Shown here one piece after another: positions 17,856 to 25,980 of a stretch of 64,000 bases of DNA. Each line of letters starts with the position of its first letter. Within the stretch, counting starts at the first letter, position 1. A program made the translations under genes and the position numbers. The notes beneath the pieces are model-generated. The model had not been told where the DNA came from. It saw nothing but the letters and a program-made list of their open reading frames with translations, and searched no databases. The stretch comes from JAHBXL01 sp038247555 (GTDB lineage: Bacteria > Planctomycetota > Phycisphaerae > Phycisphaerales > UBA1924): contig JBBRUT010000001.1 of assembly GCA_038247555.1 (NCBI GenBank), forward strand, positions 26,418 through 90,417. Direction: 5' to 3'.

Positions 17856-18299
17856 TCAGACGCGTTCGGCGATGGCCATGCGCAGGAGGTCGTGCCTGCT
17901 CTTGAGCAAATCCGAAGCCACACGGAAAGCCGCCACGTTCTCGGCCTGGTCGGCCATGAGCTCCTCGATACCGCGGTTGTTGCGGTCATGGAAGAGGATG
18001 TTGCGCGACGGCTTCTGCGCCAGTGGCGTGAGGGTGAGGGAGCCATCGCGCTCCTGGCGGATCTGATCGGTGGATCGGAACTGCAGGGGCCCGGTGCTGC
18101 CGGTGGAGTGCCGCCGCCGCTCAACGGCTTCGGCAAGCGAGCGCTGGAACGATGCGGGGTCAACTTCGACCTGCTGAAAGTTGGGCGTGCTGATGTTCGC
18201 GATGTTGTGGGCGATCATCCGTTGGCGCGACCCGGCAAAGCGGACCATCGCCTCCAGGGTCGGGGTTGCGCCATCGTGGATGAGGTCGCTGATGAGCAT
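17856..18299 (-). CDS. flgB: Proximal rod protein FlgB
   Basis: FlgB is the most membrane-proximal rod protein. The ATG at 18299 gives 147 residues beginning MLISDLIHDGATPTLEAM. The conserved helix AGSRQRMIAHNIANISTPNF is at about 22-41, and a C-terminal helix (ENVAAFRVASDLLKSRHDLL) is present. An upstream frame extends to 18530 but would include codons of the regulator gene in another frame. A GGAG motif lies 6 bases before the ATG. It heads the rod block that follows the two-component genes. Confidence 0.95.
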   Translation of the reverse strand: MLISDLIHDGATPTLEAMVRFAGSRQRMIAHNIANISTPNFQQVEVDPASFQRSLAEAVERRRHSTGSTGPLQFRSTDQIRQERDGSLTLTPLAQKPSRNILFHDRNNRGIEELMADQAENVAAFRVASDLLKSRHDLLRMAIAERV

Positions 18300-18313
18300 C
18301 GGAACTCCGGAAC

Positions 18314-18328
18314 GCAAATCGCAGGCCA
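18314..18328 (-). promoter_or_regulatory. Candidate sigma-54 promoter of the flgB operon
   Basis: On the minus strand TGGCCTGCGATTTGC has TGGC at -24, TTGC at -12, and exactly ten bases between GG and GC, the spacing required by sigma-54 (consensus TGGCAC-N5-TTGC). It lies between the sigma-54 activator gene and flgB. The predicted start near 18302 would be only about three bases from the flgB ATG at 18299, so flgB would be nearly leaderless. That conflicts with the GGAG site and is the main reason for doubt. Confidence 0.4.
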
Positions 18329-18363
18329 CAGTGGGAGCGAGAGCTAGAGCGAGAGCGTCGGGG

Positions 18364-19827
18364 CTAGAGAGTCTGCTCGACGAGCTGCTGCTGCTTCCAC
18401 TTCTTGAGCTTGAGACCGAGTGTGCGGACGCCGATGCCGAGCGACTGGGCGGTGCGCTGTCGATGGCCGTTGAACCGGGCAAGGGTCCGGATGATGGCGT
18501 CGCGCTCGATGTCTTCGAGCTGTCGGCCATCGCAGGCGATCAGGCCACCCTCTCCATTGTGTGTGGGGAGACTTGGCACCGCCATGCCCGAAGCGATCTT
18601 GATCTCCAGCCCGGTGGTGGTCATCGCATCTGCGGCGAGGAGCCAGGGCTCGATCATCGATCGCTCGATAACCTCGCCCTTGCAGAGCACGGCGGCACGT
18701 TCGCAAACGTTCTGGACCTCGCGGACGTTGCCGGGCCAGGTGTAGGACCGGAGGACAGCCATGGCATCGTCGGAGATGCGACGGGCTGGCTTTCCCTCCC
18801 GCTGGGCGGTGAGGCCAAGGAAGTGGCTGACGAGGGCGGGGACATCCTCCAGGCGGTCGCGCAGGGGCGGGAGGTGCACGGGCAGGACGTTGAGCCGGAA
18901 GAAGAGGTCCTGACGGAACTCGCCGCGGGCGACGGATCGGGGGAGGTCGCGGTTGCTGGTGGCGATGACGCGGACATCCAGCCCGATGGTCATGCTGGAA
19001 CCGACGCGCTCGAAGGACCGCTCTTGGAGGACGCGGAGAAGCTTGGCCTGGACCTTGGGTGTGATCTCGGAGATCTCATCAAGGAGGAGCGTGCCGCGGT
19101 CGGCGAGTTCGAAGCGGCCTTTGCGGAGCTTCTCGGCGCCTGTGAACGCCCCGCGTTCGTGACCGAAGAGTTCGCTTTCGAGCAGGGACTCTGAGAGGGC
19201 GGCACAGTTGACCGCGAGGAACGGCTGCCCGGCGCGAGGGCTGATCTCGTGGACAGCACGCGCGACGACTTCCTTGCCGGTGCCAGACTCGCCGCAGATG
19301 AGCACGGTGCCGTGGGACTCGGCGACGGCGAGCACCTGCTGGCGAACGCGGCGCATGGCGGGGGAGTCGCCGATGAGGCGGGTCAGGCCGGTGGGTCCTC
19401 CGCCGGATGCGACGGTGCGGGGTCCTTCGGCATTGGTGCGAAGAACGGCGTTCTCGCGCGTAAGGCGCGCGTGGTCGATTGCGCGCTTGATCGCGACGAT
19501 CAGCTCGTCGCCCTCGAAGGGCTTGGTGATGTAGTCAAACGCGCCGGCTTTGATGGCCTGAACGGCGGTATCGACGGCCCCGTAGGCGGTCATCACGACG
19601 AACGGGAGTGTGTCGTCGATGTCGCGGGCCCGCTCGACGAGCTCGATGCCTGTCATGCCGGGCATGCGGAGATCGGTGACGACGGCGTCGGGCCGGCGAC
19701 GGGCGATCGTCTCAAGGGCGGCGTTGGCATCGGGCGCGGTGAGCACCTCAAACCCTGCCCGCTGCAGCGTTGCGCCCACGCTGTCCCGCAGCATTTCCTT
19801 ATCATCAACAACCAGTACCGTGCTCAT
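18364..19827 (-). CDS. NtrC-type sigma-54-dependent response regulator (FlgR/FlrC-like)
   Basis: This transcription activator probably switches on mid-class flagellar genes. The ATG at 19827 overlaps the kinase stop by four bases and gives 487 residues. The receiver domain has the phospho-acceptor Asp at 52 (VVTDLRMPGMTG) and Lys at 102 (TKPF). The AAA+ domain has Walker A GESGTGKE at 179-186 and the sigma-54 contact loop GAFTGA at 226-231, both intact. A Fis-type helix-turn-helix ends the protein (NGHRQRTAQSLGIGVRTL). All parts needed for phosphorylation-dependent activation of sigma-54 are present. Confidence 0.93.
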   Translation of the reverse strand: MSTVLVVDDKEMLRDSVGATLQRAGFEVLTAPDANAALETIARRRPDAVVTDLRMPGMTGIELVERARDIDDTLPFVVMTAYGAVDTAVQAIKAGAFDYITKPFEGDELIVAIKRAIDHARLTRENAVLRTNAEGPRTVASGGGPTGLTRLIGDSPAMRRVRQQVLAVAESHGTVLICGESGTGKEVVARAVHEISPRAGQPFLAVNCAALSESLLESELFGHERGAFTGAEKLRKGRFELADRGTLLLDEISEITPKVQAKLLRVLQERSFERVGSSMTIGLDVRVIATSNRDLPRSVARGEFRQDLFFRLNVLPVHLPPLRDRLEDVPALVSHFLGLTAQREGKPARRISDDAMAVLRSYTWPGNVREVQNVCERAAVLCKGEVIERSMIEPWLLAADAMTTTGLEIKIASGMAVPSLPTHNGEGGLIACDGRQLEDIERDAIIRTLARFNGHRQRTAQSLGIGVRTLGLKLKKWKQQQLVEQTL

Positions 19828-20906
19828 TTGTCGTCCTCCCTGACGCGTGACTGCAAGCTCTGTGATCCTGCCATCGCCCCGACACAAACCTCGACCCGGG
19901 GCATCTCGATTCCACGATCCCGTTCCGCGGCGCAGGCCCTCGCGACCGGGAACAACAACTCGACTTCCGCCCCGCCCACCGCTCCCAACCCCCCTGCTGC
20001 AACTGCCGCGCCCGGCTGCTGGTGCTGCGAGGCGTGCTCGACGGCCAGATTCCGCACTCGTGTGCGCCCGCCGTGGGCATCGACGATCCGATGCACAATC
20101 GCGAGCCCGAGGCCGGTTCCGGTCGCTCGGGTGGTGAAGAACGGATTGAAAATCCGCTCCATCGCCTCGGGTGGGATGCCCGGCCCGGTATCTCGGACGA
20201 ACAGCGAGATGGCGTCTCCGGCTTCGGTTCGCCTGGCGCCAAGACACAGCTGCGGCGCTCGAAGCTCGCGCGAGTCGGCGGCCTTCACCTCGGGGTGGAG
20301 CATCGCCTCGACGGCGTTGCGGATGACGTTCACCAGCGCGCGGTGCGTGAGCTGCTCATCGCATTCGACCACGATAGTGTCGCACTCGGGGTCGATCGTC
20401 GCAACGAAGACACCAGGCCCGGTGCGGGGCTGCATCAGGCGTTCATCGGCGAGGACTTCATCGATTGCGCCACGGAGCAAAGCGCCGGCGGAAACACGGG
20501 TCGCGCGGATGGGCATCTCGCGGGCGAAGTTCAGGACATCGCAAACGACTGCGTCGAGGCCACGAACAGCCGAACCGATCTTCTCTGCGAGCTTGCGTTC
20601 CTCCGGGCGGCTTGCAAGGTCCTGCTCAAGCATTCGCGCATAGAGGCGGATCGAGCCGAGGGGATTGCGTACCTCGTGGGCGATGCCCGCGGCCATCTCC
20701 CCGAGCGCGGCGAGGCGGCGGGACCGTTCGAGCTGCTCGTTGGCTTCGCGCAGATCGTTCTTGAGCTGGGCGACCTCGGCGTGTAGCGATTCGTGCGCCA
20801 GCTGGAGTCGCGCGGTGGCATCGTTGAATGCGGAAAGCAGCTCGCCCAGCTCGTGCGGGCGGATGGCCGGATCGGTAGTGATGTGGCTCGGCGAGGGGGC
20901 GTTCAT
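19824..20906 (-). CDS. Cytoplasmic NtrB-like sensor histidine kinase (FlgS/FlrB-like)
   Basis: The 360-residue kinase lacks membrane helices, so it senses an internal state, probably assembly of the export or MS-ring apparatus as its relatives do. It has an N-terminal coiled coil (about 20-65). HisKA carries the phospho-accepting His77 (AAGIAHEVRNPLGSIRLYAR), the N box is NVIRNAVEA, and the G boxes are DTGPGIP and TGLGLAIVHRIVDAHGG. An Ala/Gly-rich linker precedes the end. Four-base overlaps at both ends couple it to the regulator and to the FlgN-like gene. The substrate is almost certainly the adjacent regulator. Confidence 0.92.
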   Translation of the reverse strand: MNAPSPSHITTDPAIRPHELGELLSAFNDATARLQLAHESLHAEVAQLKNDLREANEQLERSRRLAALGEMAAGIAHEVRNPLGSIRLYARMLEQDLASRPEERKLAEKIGSAVRGLDAVVCDVLNFAREMPIRATRVSAGALLRGAIDEVLADERLMQPRTGPGVFVATIDPECDTIVVECDEQLTHRALVNVIRNAVEAMLHPEVKAADSRELRAPQLCLGARRTEAGDAISLFVRDTGPGIPPEAMERIFNPFFTTRATGTGLGLAIVHRIVDAHGGRTRVRNLAVEHASQHQQPGAAVAAGGLGAVGGAEVELLFPVARACAAERDRGIEMPRVEVCVGAMAGSQSLQSRVREDDK

Positions 20907-21397
20907 CCCTGGCGATCCTGGAACTTTGCGGGGACCGGGGCGCGGGTGCCGGAATAGGCCGCGACCGCGCCGCGTGCGCGCGACACCCCGGAGATTTCGC
21001 CGGCGATTCCGGCGCGCCTGCGGACCATGACTTCGCGGTCCTGTTCATCCCGGTGCCGGACGGATTCGACCAACTCGCCAATCTCGTGGATGGCGGCCCG
21101 GATCGCCTCGCGCTCGGATTGGGCAAGATGGGTCAGCAAAGTCTCTCGCTGGTCACGGAGCGGGGCGAGTTCCTCGTTCAGCCTCGACATGCGATCGATG
21201 ACCTGCTGTCGCTGCCCGAGTACTTCCAGCACGCCATCGGAGTCGCCGCCCTCGACCATGACCGATTGGGTCTGGCTGAGGGATCCGAGCTCCAGACACA
21301 GGGCGCGCTGGTCGCGGACGAGCATGGCCATGCGGCGTGCGCGCAGCGCATCGGGCTCGGGGCCGCGATCTTCACTCTTCATGCCGTACGCATTCAT
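20903..21397 (-). CDS. FlgN-like flagellar export chaperone
   Basis: The ATG at 21397 gives a 164-residue, strongly charged, all-helical protein. FlgN chaperones bind the hook-filament junction proteins FlgK and FlgL and deliver them to the export gate. The match is the long coiled-coil core LGQRQQVIDRMSRLNEELAPL near 60-80, with the length and helical layout of the family. Sequence similarity is modest. It overlaps the kinase start by four bases and follows the TPR gene by 16 bases. A general flagellar helper is the alternative. Confidence 0.6.
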   Translation of the reverse strand: MNAYGMKSEDRGPEPDALRARRMAMLVRDQRALCLELGSLSQTQSVMVEGGDSDGVLEVLGQRQQVIDRMSRLNEELAPLRDQRETLLTHLAQSEREAIRAAIHEIGELVESVRHRDEQDREVMVRRRAGIAGEISGVSRARGAVAAYSGTRAPVPAKFQDRQG

Positions 21398-21413
21398 GCG
21401 AACCTCCGGCCTT

Positions 21414-23876
21414 TCAGGGTTCCACCCTTGCGGACTGCTCCAGGAGCGTCCGTGCATCCAACCACCGTTCCCAGTGCTTCTTCTCCATCGGAATGTCGGG
21501 TCGCTGCCAGACATCATCAGGGAATCTTGCCAGGTGCTGCCGCGCTCGCTCGTTGGCGGTGCGTGCCTGTGGCCATCGCTGCTGCTGGACATAGGCGTTG
21601 ACGATCTGCACCATCGCCACGAGGGACGAAGGGTCATCCGCGTACTTGAGACGCGCGGAGTCGTACGCGGCGATCGCGCTGTCAAAGTCCCCGAGATCGA
21701 ACGCACAGTCACCGATGGCGAAGTAGGCGTTTCGGAGGCAGATGCGTTCGAGATCACTGAGCCGGCGTGCAGGATCGGCCTCGAGCGCGGTGCGGACGCC
21801 TTCATACAACTGCGCCGCGGCCTGGAGGCGGCTCGTACGCTCCTGCTCCAGCGCATCGCGAGTGGCCTGGGGCAGGCCCTGTCGCAGCGTCTGGGTGATC
21901 TGTGCGGCGGAGAGGCGGTTTGAATCCGCGAGCTTGTAGCGATGGATCTCAATGCGGTGATCGTCGGGATACCGCTCAACGGCCTCCTCGAGACGCGCGA
22001 TGGCCTCGGGGTAACGGGCGCTTGAGTAGTAGACACTGCCAAGCTCAAACAGCGCCTCGCGGAACGCGCTGGCATCGGGCCTGACGACACTGCCGTCGAC
22101 CGTGCTGAGCAGCAGTCCTTCGGCTTCCGCGTCGTTCGAAGGGTCGGCGTCGGAGAGCAGGCACCGGGCGAGCGGAACACGGGCCCGATCGGAGGCGGCA
22201 CCGACGCCGGTCATGACGGTGCGGTACAGCGCGGCCGCGCTGGCAAAGTCGCGCTCGACCTGGAATACCTGTGCGAGGCGGAAGCGTGCATCAGGCCGGC
22301 GATTGTCGTCGTCGGGTGCGCCATCGGAGTAGAGCGAGAACTCGCGCTTGGCCTGCTCCATATCGCCGGCGAGGTCGAAGGAATCCGCCGCTCGCCAGCG
22401 GGATTCCAGATACTTGCCGGTATCCTCAGACGACACGATGTCGGCGTATCGGCGGAATGCCTCGCCCGCGGCGAGGAGGTGCCGCTTGAGTTCTGAGCGT
22501 GTGGCCGGATCGAGCCGCTCGACGACTGAGCCGGGCCCGGTAAGGTCCTTCGCTTCGTCAAGAACACGATCGGCGACAGCACGGTGGGTCTGCCCCAGCG
22601 CCAGGAGCAGCTGGCCGGGCAGCTTGGAATCGTCGTAGAGGCTTGCCGCGAGTTCGGCATACCGAAGCGAGGTGTCGTAGTCGGCCGCGAGGAAGCTGCC
22701 GGATTGCCGGTCCATCAGGCTTGCGGAAACGCGGGCAGGGTCGAGTTCGCGGCGGGCACGCGCGGTGGGTCGACGGACAGCTTCGACAAGCTCCGCGTAG
22801 CGCTCGGCGGCTGCGGAATGCTCGCCGCGGGCCGCGTCGATCTCGGCGAGTTCGAGCAGCGCGGGCAGGTACGCGGCCGAAGAACCGAAGTCGGTGATGA
22901 TGGTTGCGAAACGATCGGCGGCAAGCTGGAGACGTTCGGGGTCTGCACCTGCGCTGGCCTTGAGGATTCGTCCAAGCAGGAGGGCCGCATCTGCGCGGAG
23001 CGGGCTTGCCGGATCCAGCTGCATCTCCGCGGCCTCAAGACGCTGCGCAGCGGCGGCGTCGTTTCCGGAACCGAGGTAGGCCTCACCCAGCCGCAGGTGG
23101 AGTTCACCCATGGCTTCCGGGGGCGCATCGGCCAGGCGGAGCATGTCGCGCAGGAGCTTGGTGATCGCCTCTTCGTACCGGCCATCCTGATTGAGGTACT
23201 CGGTTTGACGGGCGAGCACCCAGGCCTTGGCGGCGGGCTCGAGCGAAGGTTCGACCGCGAGATCAGAGAGCAGCTCGAGGATCAACTCCCGGTCGGGCTT
23301 CTCCGCTGCGAGCGCATGCTCGACGATGCGTCGAGTCAGGCGGACTTTGCGGGCGGTTTCCTCGGCGGGCAGGTCGTCCAGCTTTCGCGTTGCGTCCTGG
23401 ACACGGTCCTGCGAAACCAGCGATTCAATCATCCTCGCGGTGTCGGCAGGAGCGAGTTCCTCACCGAGCTTCTGCGCGGCGGTGTAATCAGTGATCACGA
23501 CCTCGTGGTTGTCTTTGTGCGTCTGCCCCTGGCGGACGATCGCTCCGGCGAATGCCCGTGCGCGGGCCATGTGGAACCGGCCGCGCTGGGCGGGCGTGGC
23601 CTTGCCCGAATCGACGAACCCAAGCACCTTCTGATTCAGCAGCTCGATCGCGTCCTCGAACTTCTCCGATTGCACGAGCGCCTCGGCCTCAGTCAGCGGG
23701 AGGCTTGGGTCCACCTTTGGTTGCGCGGAGACGGCGGTGAACAGCCCGGCGGAGAGCAGCCCAACGGCCAGAATGAGCGCGGGGATCGGCCAGGCCGCTC
23801 GAAGCGTGGCAAAGAACCCCAGCTTGGGCTCGGGATTGCCTGAGATTTCCATACCCTCGTCCACACAAGACTCCAC
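21414..23876 (-). CDS. Membrane-anchored TPR-repeat protein
   Basis: The 820-residue product starts at a GTG (23876); an ATG at 23852 would give 812. After a short cytoplasmic segment comes a transmembrane helix (about 27-50), then many TPR-like helical pairs to the C-terminus. Examples are AEALVQSEKFEDAIELLNQ, ALFELGSVYYSSARYPEA and AIAAYDSARLKYADDP. Most of the protein should therefore lie outside the cytoplasm as a protein-binding scaffold. It opens the cluster and is separated from the FlgN-like gene by 16 bases. The ligand is unknown, and a link to flagellar assembly is inferred from position. Confidence 0.7.
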   Translation of the reverse strand: MESCVDEGMEISGNPEPKLGFFATLRAAWPIPALILAVGLLSAGLFTAVSAQPKVDPSLPLTEAEALVQSEKFEDAIELLNQKVLGFVDSGKATPAQRGRFHMARARAFAGAIVRQGQTHKDNHEVVITDYTAAQKLGEELAPADTARMIESLVSQDRVQDATRKLDDLPAEETARKVRLTRRIVEHALAAEKPDRELILELLSDLAVEPSLEPAAKAWVLARQTEYLNQDGRYEEAITKLLRDMLRLADAPPEAMGELHLRLGEAYLGSGNDAAAAQRLEAAEMQLDPASPLRADAALLLGRILKASAGADPERLQLAADRFATIITDFGSSAAYLPALLELAEIDAARGEHSAAAERYAELVEAVRRPTARARRELDPARVSASLMDRQSGSFLAADYDTSLRYAELAASLYDDSKLPGQLLLALGQTHRAVADRVLDEAKDLTGPGSVVERLDPATRSELKRHLLAAGEAFRRYADIVSSEDTGKYLESRWRAADSFDLAGDMEQAKREFSLYSDGAPDDDNRRPDARFRLAQVFQVERDFASAAALYRTVMTGVGAASDRARVPLARCLLSDADPSNDAEAEGLLLSTVDGSVVRPDASAFREALFELGSVYYSSARYPEAIARLEEAVERYPDDHRIEIHRYKLADSNRLSAAQITQTLRQGLPQATRDALEQERTSRLQAAAQLYEGVRTALEADPARRLSDLERICLRNAYFAIGDCAFDLGDFDSAIAAYDSARLKYADDPSSLVAMVQIVNAYVQQQRWPQARTANERARQHLARFPDDVWQRPDIPMEKKHWERWLDARTLLEQSARVEP

Positions 23877-24047
23877 GGACGCCGTCCAACCTTGTTCCGG
23901 CAGAAAGTGCCGACGTGGAAGGGCGAGGTGGTCTTATCGGGCGAGGCTCAACGCGACCTTGACCTTCAAGGGCAGAGATTGCGCGTGCCAAGAGCGGCAG
24001 TGGCCCGGCCAAGCTGGAAGTCTGGGCATTTGTACCCCACGAAACGG

Positions 24048-25886
24048 CTATTCGCCTTCAGAATCTTCGACTCGCGTGACCACCACGGTTCGCGCGGCGG
24101 CATCGGCGGGATGCCGACGCCCGCCATCAATGAGTAGGATGATCCCCAGAACCGGGATTCCCCAGCGGATCACGTTGCGGACGAGTGCCTGCCACGCGGC
24201 GACGGGCTGGAGGTCGATCTTTCCGGTTTCGCGATCTCGAACAAGGCTTGCGACTTCGCAACCGCTGATCGCCTTCCCGATTGAGCGGCCGGAGAGTGCT
24301 TCCCCAAGGGTGCAGTGAAAGATGGTGAGGCCGAGCGCAAGGGGCCAGGCGAGCCACTCCGCCCGTGGGCCCAGCAGGATCGCCGGGCTGAGCATGGACT
24401 CCGGCTCGATGCCGAGAGAGAAGGCCGCGATCACGACGCCGGGGACAAGATCAACGACCGCGGCGATGATCCGGCGGAGCGGGTCCGCAAGGGTGAAGCC
24501 CTTCGGGAGGGCGAGGACGGCCGACGGTTCAGCACGAAGGGCAAACAGCAGGACCAGCGTGGTCACCAGGAGAAGCGCGATGGCGAGGAGCTTGAACTCG
24601 CCTCCAGAGATGATCCCACCACCCTTGTGCTCGCCGCGATACAGGACCTTTCCACTGATGGTGGACACTTCGGCAATGGTGAACTTTCTGGCCGCGGTTG
24701 AGCCGGATACGGGCTCCTTGGCATCATTCGCTGCGCCTGCTTCCCACCAGAGAATCGCCAGAGAGTCGGTACTGTTGAGTGGGGCGAGGCGGTGGTCTCG
24801 CGGCACGCCATCGATTGTGGCCAAAAGCGCAATGCTGGCGTTTCGCAGCGAGACCAGTTCGACCTCGCCGCCAGTCAGCCATCGGGCCGCGACTAGTTGC
24901 TGAGTCGAGCCGTCGCCCACCGCATAGACGACATCGGGCGAGAAGCCTGATGCGGAGTCCATGTTCAGGCCTTCGAGCGGCCGGAGTGCCCGCGTCCATG
25001 CAAGGGTCTGTGCGCCGGTTGTGGCCGCGGGCTGAGCGTCGGGGAGCATTGCCCGAAAATCGGTCCAGGGGCCCGCCTCCGCGGGAAACACCAGCAGCGC
25101 CAGAGAGTCACCAAGGCTTGCCAGTCTGACTGTCGACCCGGGCGGGGGCGCATCGGCGAACGTGGACCAGGGCAGGGGAAGCGTGTGCCAACTCGACCCT
25201 GAAAGAATCTGCAGGTTCCATTCCGGGACCGTCGGCGGCTGTGCGTTGTCGACGCGCGAGCGCGTGAGCACAACCGGGCCGCGGACCGTGCCGACGAATC
25301 CGATGACTTCATCGCGGCCGGGGAGCGGGGCGAGGACCTCCGGCCTTCCGGGCGGATATCCCCACGCGCCACCGACGCTGCGAACGGCGGCCAGGGTGAC
25401 AATCCGGCGGATCATGCTGCTCGCCGGGCCGCGCTCGGGGGCAAGGGCCAGCCAGACCCGGTCGTCGTAGGAGGCGATGGCATCGGTCTGCCCGGCAACA
25501 CCTGGGGCGATTCGCACCGCGCCCCGCTCATCGCCGCCGGCGATCCGGGGGGGGAGATGCAGCAGGATGGTGGATTGGTCGCGGTCATCGCGGATGGTCA
25601 TCCAGCCATGACCAACAGGTGCTCGCTCCGTGATTCGAGTGGTCTCAACGCCGCGAGCCTGCGGCTGGGCGGGGCTCTGGGCCAGGGCGATTCCCCCGCC
25701 CAAGCTCCACGCCGGCAGAAGCGTCGCCACGAGCGCGAGGAGACAGCAGGCCGGCGACTGTCCGCCGCTCCAAGGCGTCAAGGCGTCAAGATGCCGGAGT
25801 GTGGCATCGTGACGCCTTGGCCCGAAGGCCCCAAGAACGTGCAGCAGTGTGGACATCGTGGCCGCGAGGGCCGGGGGAAAGGTCAT
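24048..25886 (-). CDS. RDD-domain membrane protein with a secreted-type N-terminal domain
   Basis: The C-terminal part (about residues 440-560) has three hydrophobic segments with the RDD pattern (LRRIIAAVVDLVPGVVIAAF, with EALSGRSIGKAISG later), a family of small membrane proteins of unknown or transport function. The large N-terminal region (about 70-420) is a soluble beta-rich domain that probably faces outward. The start is uncertain. Residues 23-39 of the frame chosen here are encoded by a palindromic repeat, while a hydrophobic stretch that could be the real signal sequence lies only at 44-69. It is not part of the flagellar operon: it begins 67 bases from the divergent importer operon. 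Confidence 0.6.
   Translation of the reverse strand: MTFPPALAATMSTLLHVLGAFGPRRHDATLRHLDALTPWSGGQSPACCLLALVATLLPAWSLGGGIALAQSPAQPQARGVETTRITERAPVGHGWMTIRDDRDQSTILLHLPPRIAGGDERGAVRIAPGVAGQTDAIASYDDRVWLALAPERGPASSMIRRIVTLAAVRSVGGAWGYPPGRPEVLAPLPGRDEVIGFVGTVRGPVVLTRSRVDNAQPPTVPEWNLQILSGSSWHTLPLPWSTFADAPPPGSTVRLASLGDSLALLVFPAEAGPWTDFRAMLPDAQPAATTGAQTLAWTRALRPLEGLNMDSASGFSPDVVYAVGDGSTQQLVAARWLTGGEVELVSLRNASIALLATIDGVPRDHRLAPLNSTDSLAILWWEAGAANDAKEPVSGSTAARKFTIAEVSTISGKVLYRGEHKGGGIISGGEFKLLAIALLLVTTLVLLFALRAEPSAVLALPKGFTLADPLRRIIAAVVDLVPGVVIAAFSLGIEPESMLSPAILLGPRAEWLAWPLALGLTIFHCTLGEALSGRSIGKAISGCEVASLVRDRETGKIDLQPVAAWQALVRNVIRWGIPVLGIILLIDGGRRHPADAAARTVVVTRVEDSEGE
25771..25820. repeat. Palindromic repeat, family 1, copy 2 (inside the RDD gene start)
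   Basis: The left arm CAAGGCGTCAAGATGCC (25779-25795) and the reverse complement of the right arm (25803-25819) differ at one base of 17, around a 7-base loop. A partial extra arm, CAAGGCGT, precedes it. It is the best-formed hairpin of the family. It is read in frame as the N-terminal codons of the RDD protein. Confidence 0.8.
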
Positions 25887-25980
25887 GGGCGATGATACGG
25901 ACGACCGGCGCACGCTTCGACGCCGGCGGCGGTGATTGTGGAGCGGTCGCCTCTCGCATCCGTGTTAGGATGCTCCCGCA

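Noticed and set aside
18335..18356. GAGCGAGAGC duplicated between flgB and the regulator gene
   Set aside because: Only two imperfect units in a purine-rich stretch; too little to call a repeat.
23984..23990. Perfect TGGCACG (sigma-54 -24 word) on the minus strand before the TPR gene
   Set aside because: No GC follows at the required spacing; the downstream sequence does not contain TTGC at -12.
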